Shown: piece by piece, positions 18,154 through 28,878 of the stretch
How positions within the stretch are numbered: the first letter of the stretch is position 1
Layout: every line of letters starts with the position of its first letter
NCBI RefSeq assembly: GCF_023701525.1
Contig: NZ_JAMQAW010000083.1
Coordinates: 50,267-114,266 of the forward strand
DNA from: Streptomyces albipurpureus
GTDB taxonomy: Bacteria; Actinomycetota; Actinomycetes; Streptomycetales; Streptomycetaceae
Direction of reading: 5' to 3'
Length of the DNA stretch: 64,000 bases
Position numbers and translations under genes: made by a program
Notes under the pieces: generated by a model
Told to the model about the DNA's origin: nothing
Database searches by the model: none
The model's input: the letters and a program-made list of their open reading frames with translations, nothing else

Positions 18154-20082
18154 TCAGGCCTTCTGGCTCTGGCCGGAGCCAGAGGTCGCGCCGCGATACC
18201 AGTACTCAAGGGTCAGCACATGCCACAGATGCTTGGAGAAGTCCCGGTGCCCGGCGGCGTCCTCGGCGACGAGCCGTGCCAACGCGTCGCGGCGCAGCAG
18301 CCCGGAGCTGACGAGCACGCCGTCGTTCACCACCTCGCGCACCAGCGGCGCCAGATCCCTGCTCATCCAGGCGCGCAGCGGGGCGCTGAACAGGCCCTTG
18401 GGCCGGTACACGATCTCCCGGGGCAGGATCGAGGCGGCCGCCTCCTTGAGGACGGCCTTGCTCTGCCGTCCGGCGATCTTGCGATTGCCGGGTACGGCGA
18501 ACGCGGCCTTCACCACCTCGACGTCCACATAGGGCACCCGTACCTCGGTCGACGCGGCCATGCTCGACCGGTCCGTGTACGCGAGGTTCAGGCCCGGCAG
18601 GAACATCCGGGAGTCGCCCAGGCACATGCGGTTGACGAAGTCGTCGAGGTCGTTGTCCTGGTAGATGTCCGCGTGCTCGGTCAGCACGTCCTGGACCGTC
18701 CCGGCCAAGTCCGGATTGACCAGGGCGAGCAACTCGTCCTGGTCGTACATGGTGTAGCTGCGCCGGAACGCGGTCTCCTCCGGCAGATCGGCGAAGGAGA
18801 GGAACCGCTTCGCGAAGCGCACCGACCGGTACCCCCGGCGGGACGTGGCGACCGGTAGCCGGTCCACGGCCCTGGACAGACCGCGCCGCAGGGGCCGCGG
18901 GATGCGCTGGTAGCGCAGCGCGAGCAGGTTGGCCAGATGCTTGCGGTACCCGGCGAACAGCTCATCGGCGCCCATCCCCGAGAGCATGACCTTGACCCCG
19001 GCCTCCCGGGCGGCCGAGCAGATCAGAAAGGTGTTGATCGCGGCCGGGTCGCCGATCGGCTCATCCAGGTGGTACGTCATCTGCGGCAGCAGGTCGAGCA
19101 CCTGCGGAGCGATCTCGATCTCCCGCAGGTCGACGCCGAACTGCTCGGCAACCTGCCGGGCATAGCGCAGGTCGTCCGGCATCGCCTCGAACTTGGCGTC
19201 CTCGGCGCGGAACGCGATCGTGTACGCGGAGATCCCGGGCTGGTGACGCGCCGCCAGCGCGGTCAGGTAGCTGGAGTCAAGACCGCCGGAGAGGAAGGTC
19301 GCCACCGGTACGTCGGAGAGCAGGTGCCGTCGGTTCGACTCCTCGACGATGGCGGCCAGATCCGGTTGCTCGCCGCTGCGGGCCCGCTCCTGGCCCTCGG
19401 CGGCGACGTCCCGCAGGTTCCAGAACCGGCCGCGCTCCACCCGGCCGTCAGGCCGGCACCGCAGCCAACTCCCCGGCGGCAGCTTCTCCGCCTCGCGGAA
19501 CGCGCAGCGCGAGTCCGGCACCCAGTAGTACAGCAGCGAGGCGACCAGCGCCGCATGGTCCACCTCCAGCGAACCGCCGTTCACGGCGGCGAGCGCCTTG
19601 AGCTCGGAGGCGAACATCAGGCCCGCACCGCGCCGGAGCAGGAACAGCGGCTTGATGCCGAGCTGGTCGCGGGCGAGCACCAGATCACCGGTTCGCTCGT
19701 CGAAGACCGCGAACGCGAACATGCCGCGTAGCCGGGGCAGGCAGTCCGTACCCCAGCGCCGCCAGGCCTCCAGCAGGACCTCGGTGTCGGAGGTGCCGCG
19801 GAAGCGCACCCCGGCGGCCGCCAGCTCGGCACGCAGTTCGGGCGCGTTGTACAGCTCGCCGTTGTAGGTGAGGGCGAGGCCGCCCGAGACCATCGGCTGG
19901 GCGCCGGTCTCGGACAGGTCGATGATGGCCAGCCGGCGGTGCCCGAGCTGTACTTCGCCGTCACCGACGGGGTGGCCGTACCGGCCCGCCCCGTCCGGAC
20001 CGCGGTGGGCGAGGACATCGGTGAGCCGGTCGGTCACGACCTTCCCGTCCGGCCACCGGTAAGTGCCTGCGATGCCACACAT
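18154..20082 (-). CDS. asnB: Asparagine synthase (glutamine-hydrolysing)
   Basis: 642 aa. MCGIAGTY with the nucleophilic Cys2 and AHRGPDGAGRYG begin the glutaminase domain; ATFLSGGLDSSYLTALAARH is the ATP pyrophosphatase P-loop of the synthetase domain, and LDEPIGDPAAINT and SGMGADELFAGY follow. Full length and all key residues are present. In exopolysaccharide operons such enzymes often amidate a carboxylate, here perhaps a uronic acid, instead of feeding asparagine pools; that is inference. It is 3 nt after the chain-length gene. Confidence 0.92.
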   Translation of the reverse strand: MCGIAGTYRWPDGKVVTDRLTDVLAHRGPDGAGRYGHPVGDGEVQLGHRRLAIIDLSETGAQPMVSGGLALTYNGELYNAPELRAELAAAGVRFRGTSDTEVLLEAWRRWGTDCLPRLRGMFAFAVFDERTGDLVLARDQLGIKPLFLLRRGAGLMFASELKALAAVNGGSLEVDHAALVASLLYYWVPDSRCAFREAEKLPPGSWLRCRPDGRVERGRFWNLRDVAAEGQERARSGEQPDLAAIVEESNRRHLLSDVPVATFLSGGLDSSYLTALAARHQPGISAYTIAFRAEDAKFEAMPDDLRYARQVAEQFGVDLREIEIAPQVLDLLPQMTYHLDEPIGDPAAINTFLICSAAREAGVKVMLSGMGADELFAGYRKHLANLLALRYQRIPRPLRRGLSRAVDRLPVATSRRGYRSVRFAKRFLSFADLPEETAFRRSYTMYDQDELLALVNPDLAGTVQDVLTEHADIYQDNDLDDFVNRMCLGDSRMFLPGLNLAYTDRSSMAASTEVRVPYVDVEVVKAAFAVPGNRKIAGRQSKAVLKEAAASILPREIVYRPKGLFSAPLRAWMSRDLAPLVREVVNDGVLVSSGLLRRDALARLVAEDAAGHRDFSKHLWHVLTLEYWYRGATSGSGQSQKA

Positions 20083-20085
20083 GTT

Positions 20086-21657
20086 CTAGCGCCCCTCCTG
20101 GTCGTTGTCCGGGACCAGAGCGGCCGGCATCGACGGCCGCTCCGTCCGCGGCTGGGTGGTCCCGTTCTGCCGGGCCAGCCGCTCCGTGCGCGGCTGGCTC
20201 GTCGCGTTCTGCCGGGCCTGTCGCTCGTGCTGGCCGCGCAGCGCGGTGTGCGGCCCGTCCCACAGCGTGCCGTCGGTCCGGTCACGCGGATCCGGGTCGA
20301 TCAGCACCACACCGATCACCGGAATGTGCTGGTCCGCGAGCTGCCGCGCCACGGTGTGCAGCCATGCGGCGCTGCCGTGCCCGGCCCGCACCACGAGCAC
20401 GGTCTGGGTACCGAGGTACTGGAGGTCGGTCCACGCCGTGCCGGGTGAGACCGAGCCGACGCCGAGCCGACGCCCCTGATGCGGCACGGCCTCGGCCCGC
20501 TCGCCGCTGACCACGGTCGGGTCTCCCGGCTTCGCGCGCCTCTTGGCGAGCTGCGGGCCCGGTAGACCGTCGATGACGACCACGGGCCCCTCCTCCGCCA
20601 GGGCCCTGGCGACGTCCAGGGCGATCACGCTCGTGCTGTGGGCACAGCCCAGTTCCAGCAGCGACACCGGGTCGGTCGAGCCGCGCACGGCACGGGCCAG
20701 GGTCGTGGTGAGCCGTTCGCGTGCCGCCCGGGTACGCCGCCGCTGCCAGAGTCCGACCGACCGGCGGGGCGTGCGGCGCAGCTCCGCGATCACCGAGGCG
20801 CCCAGGTTCGCCGCGATCTCCCGGCGCAGCACCGGCCGATCCGCCACCACCGTGCCGACCGCTGCCAGCGCGAGCCCGAGGAAGAGCCCGAGGGCGAATC
20901 CGATCGCGGCGTTGGTGGCAGCGGTCCTGGGCAGGGAGTGCCGCACCGCGCGCGGTGCGTCGACGATCTGCGTGCCGGCCACGAGCTGGGGCGTGCCGGT
21001 GCGGGCCTCCGCGGCGCGCTGGTCGAACTCGGCGATCCGCGAGTTGAGCTCGGCCCGGCGGGCGAAGAGCGACTCGATGCTCGCCGACGCCTTCGGGTCG
21101 CTCTTCGGCGATCGGTCTCCGATCGTCTTGTTGACCTGGGCGAGCTCTTCCCGCATGCGGTCACGCTGGTCGAGCAGGGCCTTGGCCTCGGCCTTCGCGG
21201 CTTCCCACATCCGTCCCACATGGTCCGCGACGAACGCATCGGCCAGCGCCTTGGCGCGGGCCACCGCTTGTGCGTCGGTGTCACCCGTCACACTGATCTG
21301 CAGCAGGTTGTTGGTCAAGCCGGTACCCCGGTAGTCCTGCATGAAGTCCTCTGGCTTTTCAGGGGACTTGAGGGACCGCAGGGCCTTGCTGGCGATCCGG
21401 GTGGTCCCCAGCAGGGCCACGTCGGTGCGGATCAGTGTTCCGGTGTCGTTGGGCTGGTCGTCCTTGTGCGCGACCAGCACCGTGGTCACCGCGGTCGGTG
21501 GCGGCGGCAGCAGGACCGCCACCGCCGCGCCGGCCAGCAGCCCCAGTAGCGCCACGGCGCACCAGAGCCGGCGGCGCCTGCGCACCGCCACCACCAGCGC
21601 TTGCAGGTCCAGCAGCGGAGCGGCTGCCGCCGACTCCGAAGTCGTGCTCGATGTCAC
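20086..21657 (-). CDS. Wzz-like chain-length protein with degenerate kinase-like domain (second copy)
   Basis: 523 aa. A membrane helix at about residues 33-52 (LWCAVALLGLLAGAAVAVLL), a periplasm-side region with a coiled coil (AKAEAKALLDQRDRMREEL), and a second helix near residue 245 (AIGFALGLFLGLALAAVGTV) form a Wzz/chain-length topology. The cytoplasmic part resembles a BY-kinase fold (VSLLELGCAHSTSVIALDVA, then GPVVVIDGLPG) but has no Walker A lysine and no tyrosine tail, so it is probably inactive. The C-terminus carries two 14-residue repeats. ATG overlaps the preceding Wzz gene by 4 nt. Confidence 0.82.
   Translation of the reverse strand: MTSSTTSESAAAAPLLDLQALVVAVRRRRRLWCAVALLGLLAGAAVAVLLPPPPTAVTTVLVAHKDDQPNDTGTLIRTDVALLGTTRIASKALRSLKSPEKPEDFMQDYRGTGLTNNLLQISVTGDTDAQAVARAKALADAFVADHVGRMWEAAKAEAKALLDQRDRMREELAQVNKTIGDRSPKSDPKASASIESLFARRAELNSRIAEFDQRAAEARTGTPQLVAGTQIVDAPRAVRHSLPRTAATNAAIGFALGLFLGLALAAVGTVVADRPVLRREIAANLGASVIAELRRTPRRSVGLWQRRRTRAARERLTTTLARAVRGSTDPVSLLELGCAHSTSVIALDVARALAEEGPVVVIDGLPGPQLAKRRAKPGDPTVVSGERAEAVPHQGRRLGVGSVSPGTAWTDLQYLGTQTVLVVRAGHGSAAWLHTVARQLADQHIPVIGVVLIDPDPRDRTDGTLWDGPHTALRGQHERQARQNATSQPRTERLARQNGTTQPRTERPSMPAALVPDNDQEGR
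20137..20220. repeat. Two tandem 42-bp repeats in the chain-length gene
   Basis: Units at 20137-20178 and 20179-20220 differ at only a handful of bases and encode a 14-residue repeat (RTERLARQNGTTQP and a close copy) near the C-terminus of the second Wzz-like protein. A partial third unit follows. Such in-frame repeats can change copy number by slippage without breaking the frame. Confidence 0.8.
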
Positions 21658-23051
21658 ACTGACTCTCCCGTCGCGCGGCCGCGAGACGCGAGCGCCAGAG
21701 TGGCGTTGTCCGGAGGATGGCCGGCGGACCGTGGTGGATCAGCTCGTACCGTGCCCGCGACGACGATGCCGACGACCTCATGCCGGCCGTCCGCACACGC
21801 CTCGGCGATGCCGGCGAGCTCTCCCGCGGTCCAACTGCCCGCGCTGAGCACGACCAGGGCACCGGACTCGTTGTCACGGTCCGGCACCATCGGCTGGGAA
21901 ACCGAGACCTCCACCACCCGCAGCGCGGGGAATCCCCTGCTCGAAGACGTCGGGGAAGGATCGCTCCCGGCTTCGGCGACGAGCTGCCCGGCGGCCCGGT
22001 GGGCGACCTCGTCGCCCTCCGGTACGACAACCAACAGCCCTTGAGAGGAGGACATCCGGTCCCGGAGGCGAGCGCACACCCGCCGATAGCGGATCCGCCG
22101 GCTCGCCTCGTCGCCGGACGTCTGCGGGATCGGTGTGTCCCACCGGATGTCGATGCCCAGCAGCCGGCGGACCCAAGCCCGCGGGCCAAGGTCCTTCGGT
22201 CGTTGCACACGCCGTTCACCAGGCACGTCGACGGTACCCAGCAGCGCTGAGCCCAGCGCCGCAGCGATTTCCGGTTCGGTGCGCAGTCGGCCGTTCCCCC
22301 GTGCGGCGGCGAGATGGCCGATGACCGCGAGCAGGAAGAACAGCAGCGCCCCCGCGCCGATCAGTTGCGTCCGCGTCGGCGGTGCCTCGCTGGTCGGCCG
22401 GGCCGCCGGCCCCATGACGATCATGCCGGCCTTGTTGGTCGCCGGGTCGGCCTGGTCGAGCTTCTTCATGGCCTCCTCCAGCGCGATGCGCAGCTTTTCC
22501 AGCGCGGTGCGGGCCTGCACGCTCTCCACGGTCTGCCCCGGATCGGCCGCGTTGGCCAGTTCGGTGATGCGGCGGTTGGTCTGCACCACCTTCTGCCGCA
22601 GCGCCTCGGGCCCCGTAGCCGCTTCCGGATCGGCGCTGTCACCCGCGATCCACGCGGCGAAGGTGACGAGTTGCTGAGCCACCCGGTCGGAGAGCTGCTG
22701 AGCCCGCCTCGGGGTGTCGGCCGTACCCGAGATCTTGATGATGTTCCCGTCGGCGGCCTTGGCGCTCACTTGATCCCGTAGCTCGCCGCCGCTGACGCCC
22801 GCCCAACCGAGGCTGGCAGCCGCGCGGTCCACTACCGCCGAACTGGTCGCGATGTTCACCTGGGTCAGCAGCTCGCGCTCCTCCCACTGCCCCGGCAGCA
22901 GTACCGATGCCGAAGCCGTGTAACGCGGCGGAAACAGCACCGAGGCGCCGTAGCCGACGAGCCCGCCCACGACGGCGAGGACGGCGAGAAGCCGCCAACG
23001 CCGACGGAGAATCCGCCCGATCGTGACCAGGCGTATCGTGTCATCGCTCAA
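21654..23051 (-). CDS. Wzz-like chain-length determinant protein (first copy)
   Basis: About 465 aa from a TTG at 23051, the only plausible start near the preceding stop; it overlaps the glycosyltransferase by 11 nt, so the start is uncertain. The first membrane helix (LLAVLAVVGGLVGYGASVLF) and PRYTASASVLLPG are the Wzz N-terminal signature; a long helical domain with ALEKLRIALEEAMKKLDQ and a second membrane helix (IGAGALLFFLLAVIGHLAA) follow. The cytoplasmic tail looks like a worn kinase or ATPase fold (GLLVVVPEGDEVAHRAAG) without a P-loop. It should set polymer length with the second copy and Wzy. Confidence 0.8.
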   Translation of the reverse strand: MSDDTIRLVTIGRILRRRWRLLAVLAVVGGLVGYGASVLFPPRYTASASVLLPGQWEERELLTQVNIATSSAVVDRAAASLGWAGVSGGELRDQVSAKAADGNIIKISGTADTPRRAQQLSDRVAQQLVTFAAWIAGDSADPEAATGPEALRQKVVQTNRRITELANAADPGQTVESVQARTALEKLRIALEEAMKKLDQADPATNKAGMIVMGPAARPTSEAPPTRTQLIGAGALLFFLLAVIGHLAAARGNGRLRTEPEIAAALGSALLGTVDVPGERRVQRPKDLGPRAWVRRLLGIDIRWDTPIPQTSGDEASRRIRYRRVCARLRDRMSSSQGLLVVVPEGDEVAHRAAGQLVAEAGSDPSPTSSSRGFPALRVVEVSVSQPMVPDRDNESGALVVLSAGSWTAGELAGIAEACADGRHEVVGIVVAGTVRADPPRSAGHPPDNATLALASRGRATGESV

Positions 23052-24316
23052 TGGAGCGGCCTCTTCCCGGTTCTGACCGGGTCGACCGCCGCACCGGAGT
23101 GTGATCACGACACGCAGAGGCGTAGGCGGCGAGCAGCGATTGCTGGGAGTTCCGCCAGGAGAGCTCCCCGCTGATCCGCTCCTGGCCGATCTTCCCCATC
23201 CGGGCCCGCTTCTCCGGATCGTCCAGCAGCAGCGCGATGAGCTCGGCGAATTGGGCCTCGTCGTTGGCGGGCGCGTAGAGGGCGGCGTCACCTGCGGAGA
23301 CTCGCGCCTCCCGGAGGTCGAACGAGACGATCGGTCGGCCCATCGCCATGTACTCCAGGACCTTGTTCATGGTCGACACGTCGTTGAGCGGATTGCGCGG
23401 GTCGGGGGAGAGGCACACATCCGCGGTGGACAGGTAGCGCACCAGGTCGGCGTCCGGAACGCGCCCGGTGAACTGCACCTGATCAGAGAGCCCGAGCTGC
23501 TTGGACAGCTCCACCATCGCGTCGAAGGCGTCACCGGCGCCGACGAACACCGCATGCCAGTCGGTCCGCCCGAGCTCGTCGCGCAACTTCGCCAGGGCCC
23601 GCAAGGCGTAGTCGACACCGTCCTGAGGGCCCATGACGCCGAGGTAGCACAGCAGATGAGACTTGCCACGCTTCAACTCGGGCTCGGGCTCCACCGGTTG
23701 GAACCGGTCGGTCTCCGGTGCGCTGCGCACCACGAACACGTCCTCCCGCCGCTGACCGCCACGGCGTATCGCGACGTCCCGGTAGCTCTCGTTCGTGGCG
23801 AGCACCACGTCCGCCGCCCGGTAGGTCAGTCGTTCCAGCGCACACACGGCGCGGTAGAGCAGGTCCTCGCCGCGGTCGAACCGGGAGAGGTACAGCTCGG
23901 GTACCAGGTCGTGCTGGTCGAAGACGAACCGCGCGCCACGCCGCTTCAACCACAGTGCCGGCAGGAACAGCAGGTCGGGCGGGTTGCAGGCGTGGACCAC
24001 ATCGACCGGTCCGACCTTGCGGGCCAGCCGGGCCGTGTGCCACAACGCCGATCCGTACTCCCGCAGATAGCCGGCCGGCCCTCCGGTGGCCGCGCGCAAC
24101 GGGTAGCGATGTATTCGCACCCCGTCGATCTCCACCTCCAGCTCCGTGTCCCGTTTACTCCCCTGGGGACAGATGACGTGCACCTTCCAGCCCGCGTCGC
24201 GCAGCGTCTTGCACTCCTGCCACACCCGCCGGTCGAAAGGCACCGACAGGTTTTCCACCAGAATCAGCGCGTGCCGGTTCGACCGGTCGCCGCTGGCCGT
24301 GTCATTGAACGATGTG

Positions 24317-25633
<1,317 letters not shown>

Positions 25634-25706
25634 GACTCGTCCTTCCCCCCAGGCAGGCCCTCCCGGCCTGCGGTCCGCGCACCAGCCGGATGACGACTCC
25701 CGCGCA

Positions 25707-27185
25707 TCAGTAGGCCCCCTGCCCGTACAGCACCGCACGCAGCGTCTTCCACAAGATCACCGTGTCCAGGGCGAGTGACCAGTCCTCCACGTACCGCAGG
25801 TCCAGCCGGACCGCCTCCTCCCACGGCAGGTCGCTGCGTCCGCTGATCTGCCACAGGCCGGTGAGCCCGGGCTTGACCAGCAGCCGGCGCCTGATGTCCG
25901 GGCCGTACGCGGCGGACTCCTCCGGCAACGGGGGCCGTGGACCGACGAGCGACATCGATCCGGTGAGCACATTGAAGAGCTGTGGGAGCTCGTCGATCGA
26001 GTACCGGCGCATCACCGCTCCCACCCGGGTCACCCGCGGATCCCGGCGGAGCTTGAACAGCAGGCCGGCGCCCTCGTTGCGGTCGGCCAGCTCGGCACGT
26101 GCCCTGTCGGCCCCGGCGACCATGGTGCGGAACTTGAGAATGGTGAACTCGCGGCCGTCCTTGCCGACCCTGCGCTGGCGGTAGAAGGCCCCACCCCGGC
26201 TGTCCACCAGCACCAGCAGTCCGGTGAGCACCATCAGGGGTGCGAACAGCATCAGCAGGATCGCCGCGCCCATCCGGTCGACGACCGCTTTGACCGCCCG
26301 ACGGCCCCCGGTGAAGGCCGGCATGCTCACCCGCAGCAGCGGTATCCCGAGCACCGCGTCGACGTGCAGTCGCGGGCCGGCCACCTCCATCAGCACGGGG
26401 GCCACGACCATCTCGGCATCGCTGCCTTCGAGGTTCCAGGCCAGCCGTTGCAGCCGGTCCGGTGACCAGTGCGGGTCCGGTGTGACCGCGACGACACGGT
26501 AGCCGTCGCGGCGGACGTGATTGGCGACGTCCGCCAGTCGGCCGACGACCGGCACTCCGCCCAGTTGGTTGCCGTCGAGCCCGAGACCGTCCGTCGTGCA
26601 CACAGCGTCCACCCGCCAGCCCAGGTGCGGGGACTTACGGGCTCGGGTGATCAGGTCGAGCACGGTGGCCAGGCTCCCGGCGGCGAGCACCGGTCGCAGA
26701 CACCGCCCTTCCTTCCGCTGTTTGTGCAGCCACAGGCGCAGCAGATACCGCTCGGTCATGGTGATGAGCGCGATCGCAGGGATCGCGACGAAGATCCAGA
26801 GCTTGATGTTGCGCGAGGTGAGGGCGATTCCGCCGAGCGCCAGGATGACGGCCGCCGCGAACAGCGAGCGCCCGAGCCGGCGGAACTCCTCGGCGCCCTG
26901 GCCGAGCACGGCCGGAGTCCACGCCCTGCTCACCGCAAGCGCTCCCAGCACCAGCAACTCGGTGCCGAATGCCAGGATTCCCCACTTCTCGTGCCAGTTG
27001 GCCGCGTCCCGGGCCCCGAAGAAGTTGCCGATCGCCGCCACCACGATGGCGGTGGCCACCGTATCGCTGATGATGACGGTACGGCGGTACCGCTCCTCCC
27101 AGTCGATCGCGGGCTGGCTGATCGTCCCGTTTGCCAGACGCTCACGCGCCGACGGAAACGGGTTGACTAATTCCCCCTGCTCCAC
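25707..27185 (-). CDS. Polyprenyl glycosylphosphotransferase (WbaP/WcaJ-type initiating enzyme)
   Basis: 492 aa from GTG at 27185. The N-terminal half has about four to five membrane helices and a CoA-binding-like linker domain; the C-terminal sugar transferase domain is complete: FYRQRRVGKDGREFTILKFR, then SIDELPQLFNVLTGSMSLVG, PRPPLPEE and KPGLTGLWQISGRS. It moves a sugar-1-phosphate onto undecaprenyl phosphate, the first committed step of repeat-unit assembly. Being the first gene of the operon supports its role as initiator. Codon 6 is TTA (27168-27170), which in Streptomyces needs the bldA tRNA, so the whole operon may be developmentally timed. Confidence 0.92.
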   Translation of the reverse strand: MEQGELVNPFPSARERLANGTISQPAIDWEERYRRTVIISDTVATAIVVAAIGNFFGARDAANWHEKWGILAFGTELLVLGALAVSRAWTPAVLGQGAEEFRRLGRSLFAAAVILALGGIALTSRNIKLWIFVAIPAIALITMTERYLLRLWLHKQRKEGRCLRPVLAAGSLATVLDLITRARKSPHLGWRVDAVCTTDGLGLDGNQLGGVPVVGRLADVANHVRRDGYRVVAVTPDPHWSPDRLQRLAWNLEGSDAEMVVAPVLMEVAGPRLHVDAVLGIPLLRVSMPAFTGGRRAVKAVVDRMGAAILLMLFAPLMVLTGLLVLVDSRGGAFYRQRRVGKDGREFTILKFRTMVAGADRARAELADRNEGAGLLFKLRRDPRVTRVGAVMRRYSIDELPQLFNVLTGSMSLVGPRPPLPEESAAYGPDIRRRLLVKPGLTGLWQISGRSDLPWEEAVRLDLRYVEDWSLALDTVILWKTLRAVLYGQGAY

Positions 27186-27230
27186 AGAACCCCCCAGGTC
27201 CCCAGCAGTTCGACGTATTCGCCTAAGACT

Positions 27231-27304
27231 GTTCCTCCTCACGGGAGGCCCCCGCCTCCCGCGCCGCGCTGTTCCTCCCCACGGCAGGCCCCTGCCTCCC
27301 GCGC
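27231..27304. repeat. 40-bp-period direct repeat containing inverted repeats
   Basis: Two 34-bp copies at 27231-27264 and 27271-27304 start with GTTCCTCC and differ at 3 bases. Each contains a GGGAGG/CCTCCC-type (or GGCAGG/CCTGCC) inverted repeat. They lie 46 bp upstream of the wbaP-like start, so in the operon leader or promoter; a regulator site or RNA hairpins are possible. Confidence 0.75.
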
Positions 27305-27460
27305 GCATGACATCTCGGCCAATTCAGCGATATGTGAACAACCCACCCTGGCGGCACCGGACTTGCCCGTCCTGCCAGGCTCTTGAGGTGTGTGGGAACC
27401 CGTCGAAACCTTGGGTGCTCCCCGCACCCAAGCCCCCTCCCGGGCTCCAAGAATTGATCA

Positions 27461-27476
27461 CCCCCACGTCTGGGGG
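27461..27476. promoter_or_regulatory. Hairpin CCCCCA-CGTC-TGGGGG
   Basis: Perfect 6-bp inverted repeat with a 4-base loop about 280 bp upstream of the polysaccharide operon, next to an AT-richer stretch (27500-27540). It could be a regulatory palindrome or a terminator; the sequence does not decide. Confidence 0.35.
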
Positions 27477-27658
27477 CAGGGACACGACTGCTGTCTCTTT
27501 TTAGGGTCGAACCTATAGATCATTGTTGTTCGCCTTGTGCCCGAACATCTGAAGCACGGTCAATCTAGACCATCGGGGCCAGCATGAGGAGGGGATGTGT
27601 GTAATTTGTGCTGAGGCTTGAGACTGGGTCCGCTGACCGGTGATCGTCCACGGGTGTT

Positions 27659-28201
27659 GTGAGGACGATGACGTGCCTGGTGACCTGTGATGATGGGTTG
27701 TCTGGGCTGCCGTCACCGGGACCAAGAGGCCTACGGATACGGACAGTTGGGCCGAGCCCGGGCGCGGTCGCGCCCTCCGGCGAGAGCCTCGTGGTGGAGT
27801 GCTTCGGCGTCGGCCTGCCCCGGGCGCTGGCGTGGAGGCGATGCCCGCAGGCCACCGCACTGCGCCGGCACTCCGCCCGGCTCGACTCGGGCGCGGTTTC
27901 CCGGCTGTGGCAAACCGGTGAGCGGCAACAGGCCTTCTATGCGGCCCAGTTCGGCGATGACTCCGCTCTGGTCGTGCACCACGATGGCCGCTGTGGGGTC
28001 CCCGGGGCGGGCGGGGCGTGGGTGACGGGATCCATCCGCTCGGCCACGTGTGATGCCCCGGACACAACGCCCCCATCCGCGATGCTCGGACACAACAACC
28101 CAGGGGAGCGCCTTCCTTCCGGTGGTGAACGGCCTCATGGTCCGACCGGGGTCGCCCACCGTCCGCCGACCAGGGCGCGTTGTCGAACTGTTCGTGGGTA
28201 G
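27659..28201 (+). CDS. Hypothetical protein or gene remnant
   Basis: An open frame of 180 codons with Streptomyces-like third-position GC in its middle part (about 27790-28020; residues such as FYAAQFGDDSALVVHHDG). I do not recognise the family. There is no convincing ribosome site, the ends look low-complexity, and overlapping frames on both strands are also open, so it may be a fragment of a lost gene. It has no operon partner. Confidence 0.25.
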   Translation: MRTMTCLVTCDDGLSGLPSPGPRGLRIRTVGPSPGAVAPSGESLVVECFGVGLPRALAWRRCPQATALRRHSARLDSGAVSRLWQTGERQQAFYAAQFGDDSALVVHHDGRCGVPGAGGAWVTGSIRSATCDAPDTTPPSAMLGHNNPGERLPSGGERPHGPTGVAHRPPTRARCRTVRG

Positions 28202-28878
28202 TGCGGAACCCGGCGGCGACGGGCCTATGAGTCCACCACCCCGACCGGGCTTTCGCCGGGGTGCCGGAGCGGGTGCGGCTGGCGCGTTCGGCAGTGACTC
28301 ACGCCCGGCGCCCGCCCCGCCACAACAGCCCCACCACATCAACCACAGCACAACGGTCCCACCGCATCGACCACCGCGCGGCGGCCTCAACGCGCGTGCC
28401 CCTCAGGTCGGTTGATCCATCCCGCCATGGCCCCGGGACCGCCTGGACGATCCGGACCCTCCCGGTCCGCCAGTACGGCTCTCCGCGGGGTCCGAGGAGC
28501 CCCTGTGGTCGCCCCGGCTGCTTCGCCGGGGTCGCCGGAACCGGGGATCGGCAATTCGGGTGGATCAGGAAAGCGGTTGCTTCGGTTTTCGGTCATGTTT
28601 GTGCCCTACATGTAATACGTCGAGGGGTGCGGAGTCCTGAAGGATCTTCACGTGGGGATCACGTCCGCGGGGGAATCTCCTCTCTACGGGGGAGCGGGGT
28701 GCTCGCTCGGAGCAAGATCGATGACGACGGTCCGTGCGCGTCCCGCCCGGATGTGTCCGTATGTCAGCCAACCGAATGAGTACCCCTACACCGGTGATCA
28801 CCCTCCGTGTTGGTATGGCCAAGGCGGTCCCGCTGAATCCTGGGCCGCCGTCATTCACAGCTCTGGGGGTTGTCAGTC

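Larger units (their letters stand above)
27186..28878. other. 1.7-kb gene-poor region upstream of the polysaccharide operon and melC1
   Basis: This stretch separates the left operon from melC1. It should hold the promoter of the polysaccharide operon (towards 27186) and of melC1 (towards 28878), but I could not place either with confidence. It contains the 40-bp tandem repeat, the hairpin at 27461-27476, a possible gene or remnant at 27659-28201 and a terminator-like hairpin at 28512-28531 (CCCCGGC, loop TGCTTC, GCCGGGG). The remainder shows no gene. Confidence 0.6.

Noticed and set aside
28594..28612. CATGT-N9-ACATG inverted repeat upstream of melC1 as an operator
   Set aside because: Arms of only 5 bp at more than 260 bp from the start codon; not distinguishable from chance.
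27186..28878. Possible transposase remnant in the gene-poor region
   Set aside because: No DDE or DEDD motif, terminal inverted repeats or target duplication could be found.
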